Of a stretch of 64,000 nucleotides of DNA, positions 59,209 to 64,000 are shown piece after piece. The translations under genes and the position numbers were made by a program. Numbering within the stretch: the first letter of the stretch is position 1; each line of letters starts with the position of its first letter. The DNA comes from Pandoraea faecigallinarum (GTDB lineage: Bacteria > Pseudomonadota > Gammaproteobacteria > Burkholderiales > Burkholderiaceae): NCBI RefSeq assembly GCF_001029105.3, contig NZ_CP011807.3:1612001-1676000 (forward strand), in the 5' to 3' direction. The notes beneath the pieces are model-generated. The model saw only the letters and a program-made list of their open reading frames with translations, made no database searches and was not told where the DNA came from.

Positions 59209-60477
59209 TCATTCGAGTTCGGCACCTTTGAGTTCGGGGATGAGGAAACGCGTGGCGATCATGTCGAGCACGTACAGGCTCGCAAGCAGTGCAATCGCGA
59301 ACTGAAACGAGTAACGCGTGGCGAGCGCGCCGACGACGAGCGGGCCGAGACCGCCGATGGCGCGTCCGATGTTCCACAGCACGTTCTGGGCAGTGGCGCG
59401 CGCCGCGGTGGGGTACGCCTCGGACATGAGCGTGCCGTACCCCCCGACCATGCCGTTGACGAACATCCCCATGAAGGCGCCCGCGAAAAGCATGACCGCC
59501 GGGTCGGTCAACTGCGAGTAGACGATCACCATCACGACTGCGCCCGCCTGATACAGCAAGAACGTGGGGCGGCGCCCGATACGGTCCGCCAGCTGTCCGA
59601 AGGCCCAGACGCCGAACATCATGCCGATGACCGTGGCGGCCGTCCAAAGGCCGGACTTCGTCAGCGAGAAGCCGAGCTTCTGAGACAGGAACGTCGGCAG
59701 CCAGATCATGATCCCGTAGTAGCCGAAGTTCTGGACCGAACACAGAATCACGATGCCCAGACTCACGCGCGTGGTGCGTGCGTCCTTCACCAGCAGACGA
59801 AACGCATTCGAGCTGCCACGTTGCGGCGCCCTGTCCGTGCGGCGCACGAAGACTTCCGGTTCGTGCAGCTTGTTGCGCAGCACCCAGGCGACGAGCGCCG
59901 GCAGCACCCCCACGAGGAACATGCCGCGCCAGCCGATGGACATCAGCAGCAACGGCGTGAGCAGCGCGGCGGCCAGCACGCCCGTCTGCCACCCGAGGGC
60001 GACGTAGGACGAGACACGTGCCCGCCTGGAGGCAGGCCATGCTTCCGCGGCGAGCGCCATACCGATGCCGAATTCGCCGCCCAGTCCGATTCCCGCAATG
60101 GTGCGATAGACAAGCAGATCCCAGAAACCCTGCGCCAGTGCGCAAAGACCGGTGAAGACGGCAAACAGCAGGATCGTCCACGTGAGCATGCGCACGCGGC
60201 CGAAACGGTCCGAGAGCGCGCCGAAGATGATGCCGCCCGCGACCGCGCCGATCAGTGTCCACGTCACGAGTGCGCCCGCTTGTCCCGCCGTGAGATGCAG
60301 ACCGATCGTGATCGCGGGCAGCATGAAGCCGAGAATCAGCAGATCGAAACCGTCCATCGCATAACCGATGGCGGAGCCGGCGAGCGCCTTCCATGCGTAC
60401 GGCGTGACGACGTCGTCACCCGCTTTGCCCGAGGCGCCCGCGCGTTGCGCGCTCGATGTCTTCAGATTGGCTTCCAT
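59209..60477 (-). CDS. MFS transporter (AAHS/metabolite:H+ symporter type)
   Basis: A 422-residue 12-helix transporter with motif SDRFGRVRMLTW between helices 2 and 3 and DGFDLLILGFMLPAI in helix 1, typical of aromatic acid:H+ and MHS-type symporters. The repeat motif ADRIGRRPTF occurs in the second half. As first enzyme-linked gene of the operon, it probably imports the substrate of the PyrD/PyrK/M20 enzymes; orotate or a related acid is my guess. Start ATG 60477 with GGAAACC. Confidence 0.88.
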   Translation of the reverse strand: MEANLKTSSAQRAGASGKAGDDVVTPYAWKALAGSAIGYAMDGFDLLILGFMLPAITIGLHLTAGQAGALVTWTLIGAVAGGIIFGALSDRFGRVRMLTWTILLFAVFTGLCALAQGFWDLLVYRTIAGIGLGGEFGIGMALAAEAWPASRRARVSSYVALGWQTGVLAAALLTPLLLMSIGWRGMFLVGVLPALVAWVLRNKLHEPEVFVRRTDRAPQRGSSNAFRLLVKDARTTRVSLGIVILCSVQNFGYYGIMIWLPTFLSQKLGFSLTKSGLWTAATVIGMMFGVWAFGQLADRIGRRPTFLLYQAGAVVMVIVYSQLTDPAVMLFAGAFMGMFVNGMVGGYGTLMSEAYPTAARATAQNVLWNIGRAIGGLGPLVVGALATRYSFQFAIALLASLYVLDMIATRFLIPELKGAELE

Positions 60478-60539
60478 GATCGGTTTCCGTGGGAGGCGAG
60501 TGGGTTCGCAACGACGTTCGTTGCCGCACTCGATCAATT

Positions 60540-60555
60540 GTCTATTTTTTTAGAC
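60540..60555. promoter_or_regulatory. Operator copy 1 (GTCTA-N6-TAGAC) before the MFS gene
   Basis: GTCTATTTTTTTAGAC, within the longer inverted repeat ATTGTCTA-N6-TAGACAAT (60537-60558), lies 60 bp upstream of the MFS start. It matches the two other copies of this local palindrome in arms and length (16 bp). Confidence 0.7.
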
Positions 60556-60580
60556 AATCAAGTGAAAAAAACGCGTGGCG

Positions 60581-60904
60581 TCACGCGTAGACCTCGGTCG
60601 TCAACTGAGCGGCGAATTGGTTGAGCGTGGCGAGAAAGCGGGCGTCGGAGTCGGCGGCGGCATCGCGCAGCATCGTGGCGTAAGTCCTGGTGCGCGCAAG
60701 AAACGCGTGAAACGTCTCTCCGCTGGTCGCTACGCCGGACTGGCGCTCGGCGAACGTCTGCGCCGCCTGCGCGAGCAGCAGAAGGGCGGCGGATTCGCGC
60801 GTGGCGGTGCGCGAGGCGTTCAGGCAGCGCGCCGAGAAATCTTCGATGTCGGACAGACCGACGGTGTCGCGCTGTAACCAGGCGCATGCGAGTTGCAGAT
60901 CCAT
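60581..60904 (-). CDS. Small hypothetical protein at the head of the operon
   Basis: A 107-residue Ala-rich, mostly helical protein (ESAALLLLAQAAQTFAERQSG, DSDARFLATLNQFAAQL) with no signal or membrane segment. The start ATG 60904 has a good GGAG; ATG 60916 overlaps that site and is less likely. It lies between operator copies 1 and 2 and shares the direction of the MFS operon. No family recognised. Confidence 0.6.
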   Translation of the reverse strand: MDLQLACAWLQRDTVGLSDIEDFSARCLNASRTATRESAALLLLAQAAQTFAERQSGVATSGETFHAFLARTRTYATMLRDAAADSDARFLATLNQFAAQLTTEVYA

Positions 60905-60918
60905 CGTGAACTCCATCT

Positions 60919-60934
60919 GTCTAAATATTTAGAC
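60919..60934. promoter_or_regulatory. Operator copy 2 (GTCTAA-N4-TTAGAC) before the small gene
   Basis: GTCTAAATATTTAGAC is a perfect 16-bp palindrome, 15 bp upstream of the start codon of the small gene. A protein on this site would block transcription or initiation. Confidence 0.75.
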
Positions 60935-61067
60935 TAAACGAACCCGCCAGGGCAGGCAAGACGAAAATTATCGGGGCTAACCCTGATGTCCGGAACGCCG
61001 GCGGGCGACGGGCACTCGCCGGCGCGTGCTGCGGCGTACCGGGCGGGAAGCGATTCCGGACGCAGGC

Positions 61068-62120
61068 CTAGAAGCGCACGCGCATGCCCGCGCCGTACGT
61101 CTGCCCTGTCGACATGTCGCTCATGTGGTCGTACTTGTAGGCCACATAGACGTCGGTTCGCTTGGAGAGCGGATAGTCGTAGCCGAGCGCCCACGTGGTA
61201 CGGCGCTGATTGTCGCCCGAGCCGTTCGAGCCGGTGTACGCGACCGATGCCAGCACGCTGCCCGGACCGGCCGGCACCGACGCGCCGAGCTGCCCCGTAT
61301 TGGCGTGGAAGTTGCCGCTGGCCGCCTGACTGGCGACGAGCATGTACTGTGCGAAGAATTTCACCACGCGCAGGTCGTACGAGAGACCGAGTTGCACCGT
61401 GTTCTGGTTCGTCAGTCCGGTCACGCCCGGCAGTTGCGCACCGAAGTCGCCCGGCGTCGCGCTGAAGTTGACGTATTGATAGTTCACGGCCGCCGCGAAC
61501 GGGCCGTTGGCGTACGTCAGCGCGGCGGCCCACTTCTTGGCGCTATGGTCGGTTGCGCTGTTGCCGGTGGCATACAGCAGCGTGCCTGCGAGGCCGGCGT
61601 AGGCCGGTGTCGTATACGCGACCGCGTTGTTCCATGCCGAATCGCCCACCACGCCTTGCGTCCCCAGACCCTTGTAGGTGTGGAAGATCATCGGCGAGAA
61701 AGTGTACGAGTTGTTGAACGGGTTGAACTGGATCGTCGCGAGGTACATCGGCGTGGTGATGCGACCCAGACGGAACGTGCCCAGGCGCGTATTGGACAGA
61801 CCGACATAAGCATTGCGCGAGAAGAAGCTGTCGCCGGCGAAGCGTCCGTAAGTGCCGTTGTTCGGCTGGAAGTAGCTCTCCAGGACGAACAGGGCGCTGT
61901 TGCCGCCGCCGAGATCTTCGGTGCCCGACAGCCCCCAGTACGAAGTCGTCATGCCGCCGCCTTGCTGTACGGTCGCCGCGTTGCCGCCAGGGTTTTTCAC
62001 GGAGCCCACGTAAGCGTCTGCCAGACCGTAGAAGCTCACGCTCGATTGCGCATGTGCCGTGCTTGCGAGTGCGGCCGTGCCCAATGCGGCAGCGCCAGCC
62101 ACCTTGTGCCAGGTTTTCAT
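61068..62120 (-). CDS. Gram-negative trimeric porin (OmpC-like)
   Basis: A 350-residue porin: signal peptide MKTWHKVAGAAALGTAALAS, cut after AHA, then QSSVSFYGLADAYVGS as in Burkholderia porins, and a C-terminal Phe (GAGMRVRF). GAGGGA is 5 bp before ATG 62120; an ATG at 62123 is too close. It is transcribed toward the operon and is divergent from the XRE regulator, with an operator copy between, so it probably serves the same substrate. Confidence 0.92.
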   Translation of the reverse strand: MKTWHKVAGAAALGTAALASTAHAQSSVSFYGLADAYVGSVKNPGGNAATVQQGGGMTTSYWGLSGTEDLGGGNSALFVLESYFQPNNGTYGRFAGDSFFSRNAYVGLSNTRLGTFRLGRITTPMYLATIQFNPFNNSYTFSPMIFHTYKGLGTQGVVGDSAWNNAVAYTTPAYAGLAGTLLYATGNSATDHSAKKWAAALTYANGPFAAAVNYQYVNFSATPGDFGAQLPGVTGLTNQNTVQLGLSYDLRVVKFFAQYMLVASQAASGNFHANTGQLGASVPAGPGSVLASVAYTGSNGSGDNQRRTTWALGYDYPLSKRTDVYVAYKYDHMSDMSTGQTYGAGMRVRF

Positions 62121-62268
62121 CATTCCCTCGTTTATCTTGTATAAATTTATGGACGGCGCGCAGGCTATCACCCCCTACGCGTTGGGTCATCCCCCTGCGT
62201 GCGTTTCGCCCGCCTGCGAGTGGCGGCATTCTCACGCGATGGGGTGACGTGTCCGGCATCGTGCGTAA

Positions 62269-62284
62269 GTCTAAAAAATTAGAC
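62269..62284. promoter_or_regulatory. Operator copy 3 (GTCTAA-N4-TTAGAC) between porin and XRE gene
   Basis: GTCTAAAAAATTAGAC, a 16-bp palindrome with perfect 6-bp arms, lies 149 bp upstream of the porin start and 274 bp upstream of the regulator start. The rest of 62121-62557 has no gene apart from a 10-bp tandem repeat at 62419-62458. Confidence 0.75.
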
Positions 62285-62418
62285 AATCGGAAAAATATTC
62301 GACGGACGAAAGTGTGGTTTGAGAGGCACGGCAAGGTGGGACGAGCGCTGGAAGCCGGCACGCGACACGGAGGCTCGGGCAGTCCGTCGGATGCGGCGGG
62401 CGACCGGTATAATCCGGG

Positions 62419-62458
62419 CACCGGAACGCACCGGAACGCGCCGGGACGCACCGGAACG
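62419..62458. repeat. Four 10-bp tandem repeats in the leader of the XRE gene
   Basis: CACCGGAACG occurs as units 1, 2 and 4, and CGCCGGGACG as unit 3. They follow a TATAAT hexamer (62408-62413). Probably slippage; a role in control is possible. Confidence 0.85.
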
Positions 62459-62557
62459 CCCACGCGAGGCGCACGGCTCGGGACATGGTCCGCCGCCCGG
62501 CCCGCGGCCGTGGCGCGCCGGCATGCGGTATCCAAGAGGTTTTCGACAGGGGGCGAT

Positions 62558-63472
62558 TTGACTCGAGCTGCAACGACATCCCGGGCGCCGCGAGGTGCGC
62601 GCTTCAATTTCCGAGCCATTGGCGAGCGCTTGCGCGCCTATCGTCTGGCGGCGGAGTTACGCAGTGAGGATGTCGCGGAGCAACTCGATATCTCGCGCGC
62701 GGCGATTTACAAGCTGGAGCGCGGCGAGATCGTCAAGATCGACACGTTGGAGCGGCTTGCGGCGTTGCTTGGCGTGTCGCTGGCCAATCTGCTCGGCGTG
62801 GAAGTCGAATACCACGACTCGGCGGTGAGCTATTTCGAGCGCATGCGCCAGTTGGAAAGCCGTTCCGAGCGCATCGTCGCGCACTTCGACCCCATTTCGT
62901 TTCTGCTGACGTCGGAGGATTACGACGTCTGGCTTCGTCACATGCTCGACGAGAGCATTCCGCCGACGCTCGCCGACCGGCACTGGGAAAACACGATCGA
63001 TCGCGTATTGGGGATCTTGCAGGAGCGAAAATCGAGCTTTTCGCGTCAGCGGCTCGCGGTAACGAGCCTGATCGGACTGCGGCAGATCGAACAGTTCCTG
63101 CATCACGGACTAGTCGGCCGTCTGGGACTGCCGCCGGGGGTGCAACTCGAACGCAAGATGGCGGCGCGGCGCGAAGTCGCGCGCATCGTGGAGTTTCTCG
63201 AGGCCGACACCGCCGGGGTGCAGATCGGTATCGTCAGCGACAACATGCCCAACGAGACGTTTCAGATTTTCGAAGCGCAGGGGGAAGCCTACGTCGCCGT
63301 CTCGCCGTTCCGGCTCGGCGAGTTGCCGAATCTGCGCACCGGTATCGCTACCATCACGACGTCGCCGGACGGCGTCGGCATGTATCGCGCGATGATCGAC
63401 CGTCTGTGGGCCGACTCCGCGAAAGGCAAGGAAGGGGCCGCCTTGCTCGGCCAACTGCTCGCGCGCTTTTGA
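62558..63472 (+). CDS. XRE-family transcriptional regulator, likely local controller, TTG start
   Basis: A 304-residue regulator: an XRE helix-turn-helix at residues 15-70 (AIGERLRAYRLAAELRSEDV, LDISRAAIYKLERGEI, LERLAALLGVSLANLLG) and a large C-terminal domain (from EYHDSAVSYFERMRQ) with no signature I recognise. No ATG is suitably placed; TTG 62558 follows GGGGGCGA. A palindrome 274 bp upstream has two relatives at the operon and small-gene promoters, so I infer that this protein binds GTCTAA-N4-TTAGAC. Repressor or activator cannot be told. Confidence 0.75.
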   Translation: MTRAATTSRAPRGARFNFRAIGERLRAYRLAAELRSEDVAEQLDISRAAIYKLERGEIVKIDTLERLAALLGVSLANLLGVEVEYHDSAVSYFERMRQLESRSERIVAHFDPISFLLTSEDYDVWLRHMLDESIPPTLADRHWENTIDRVLGILQERKSSFSRQRLAVTSLIGLRQIEQFLHHGLVGRLGLPPGVQLERKMAARREVARIVEFLEADTAGVQIGIVSDNMPNETFQIFEAQGEAYVAVSPFRLGELPNLRTGIATITTSPDGVGMYRAMIDRLWADSAKGKEGAALLGQLLARF

Positions 63473-63635
63473 GCGGGCGTCGGGTGCGGATCGGGGGCGC
63501 AGCCCCCGTGTAATGCCATGACCTTAGCCGGTGCCACAAAACGAAGCTGTCCCCCACAATCGAAATCCGTCTGCGCCAATCCTGTCTAGTCTGCGTGCCC
63601 GAAGGCCGTCCGGCCTTGCTAACAGGAGATGAACG

Positions 63636-64000
63636 ATGGGAACAATATTCGGGGGCATCGACGGGACATCGGCACCGGTCCTCGTCGGCGCCACGCGGGC
63701 ACCATGCGAGCACCGGCATAGCTTCGGCTCGGACTTCACGCGGCTGGGCGCCGTGCCGACGTCGTCCGCGCTTGCGTGCGGCAAGCCATGGCAGACGTAT
63801 CCGTCGCGTCGGCAAAGCCCGCAAGACAGCAAGGGCCTCTCGTTCGGACAATGGCAGGCGCAACGCGTGCGGGATCAACTCGTGGCCGACGCGCTGATCG
63901 GCAAACCGCTGATTCCCGGACAGGTCAGGCAGCATGTCGAGCGCTGGCATACCTCGTTTCAAGCGGCTATCGAGCGCGACGTCGTGTTCGAGGACCGTCG
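63636..64000 (+). CDS. Hypothetical protein, 3' end outside window
   Basis: ATG 63636 follows AGGAG at ideal distance, and the frame stays open for 121 codons to the right edge. The visible part starts MGTIFGGIDGTSAPVLVG and later has a helical segment (QAQRVRDQLVADALIGKPL). No signal peptide or known motif. Family unknown. Confidence 0.55.
   Translation, partial: MGTIFGGIDGTSAPVLVGATRAPCEHRHSFGSDFTRLGAVPTSSALACGKPWQTYPSRRQSPQDSKGLSFGQWQAQRVRDQLVADALIGKPLIPGQVRQHVERWHTSFQAAIERDVVFEDR

Overview
The window is GC-rich (my estimate is the mid-60s percent), densely coded DNA from a beta-proteobacterium. The gene content (tolQRAB-pal-cpoB, DUF4148 and DUF2501 proteins, OmpC-like trimeric porins, PaiB, many LysR/IclR/GntR regulators, aromatic catabolism genes) fits Burkholderiaceae and looks Pandoraea-like; the genus is an inference. 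I see no insertion sequence, phage gene, CRISPR array or rRNA; there is one tRNA (Lys).

1-11.2 kb is an aromatic catabolism cluster. It holds an RraA-family aldolase cut by the left edge, a GntR regulator, a CobW GTPase, then a rightward run of Rieske oxygenase, LigB-type extradiol dioxygenase, second Rieske oxygenase, LigY/LigJ-like amidohydrolase, fused flavin/2Fe-2S reductase, aldehyde dehydrogenase and HD-domain protein. The order resembles O-demethylation, ring opening and C-C hydrolysis of lignin-type (possibly biphenyl) acids. Two copies of an 11-bp palindrome overlap divergent promoters at 2.83-2.99 kb. 11.4-14.4 kb has a small lipoprotein, a LysR regulator, a class II aldolase and ribA. 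14.4-18.4 kb is a magnesium locus: a structured leader, a small ACT/MgtC-like protein, a short translated leader ORF and the MgtA-type ATPase.

18.5-35.3 kb is mixed housekeeping and accessory DNA: an outer-membrane channel-like protein followed by a 13-bp tandem repeat, NsrR, DUF4148, an AraC regulator, a porin, a DeoR regulator with a phosphodiesterase-like protein that lacks key residues, a LysR, a lipocalin-like protein, a DHA2 MFS pump with a DsbA-like partner, a cupin, a flavin reductase, an orphan NuoM, a MORN protein, tRNA-Lys and a YeeE/YedE sulfur transporter. 35.7-41.0 kb is the leftward ybgC-tolQ-tolR-tolA-tolB-pal-cpoB locus; tolA appears frameshifted near its 3' end at a G/C homopolymer.

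41-54 kb carries a beta-hydroxyacid dehydrogenase, IclR, SRPBCC, a GcvR-like double-ACT protein, a phosphoribosyltransferase, TauE, PAP2, an Mrr-like protein with an altered active site, DUF2501, PaiB, a secreted nuclease and two paralogous microproteins, the second coupled to a secreted Cys-rich protein. 54.3-55.8 kb is an M20 dipeptidase closed by a strong bidirectional terminator.

55.8-63.5 kb is a coherent catabolic locus: M20 amidohydrolase (carbamoylase type), PyrD-like and PyrK-like dihydroorotate dehydrogenase subunits, an MFS transporter, a small protein, a porin and an XRE regulator. Three copies of a 16-bp palindrome (GTCTAA-N4-TTAGAC) lie before the transporter, the small gene and the porin/regulator. 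I read it as a candidate orotate or related pyrimidine utilisation system under local control. A gene with a good ribosome binding site begins at 63636 and runs off the right edge.
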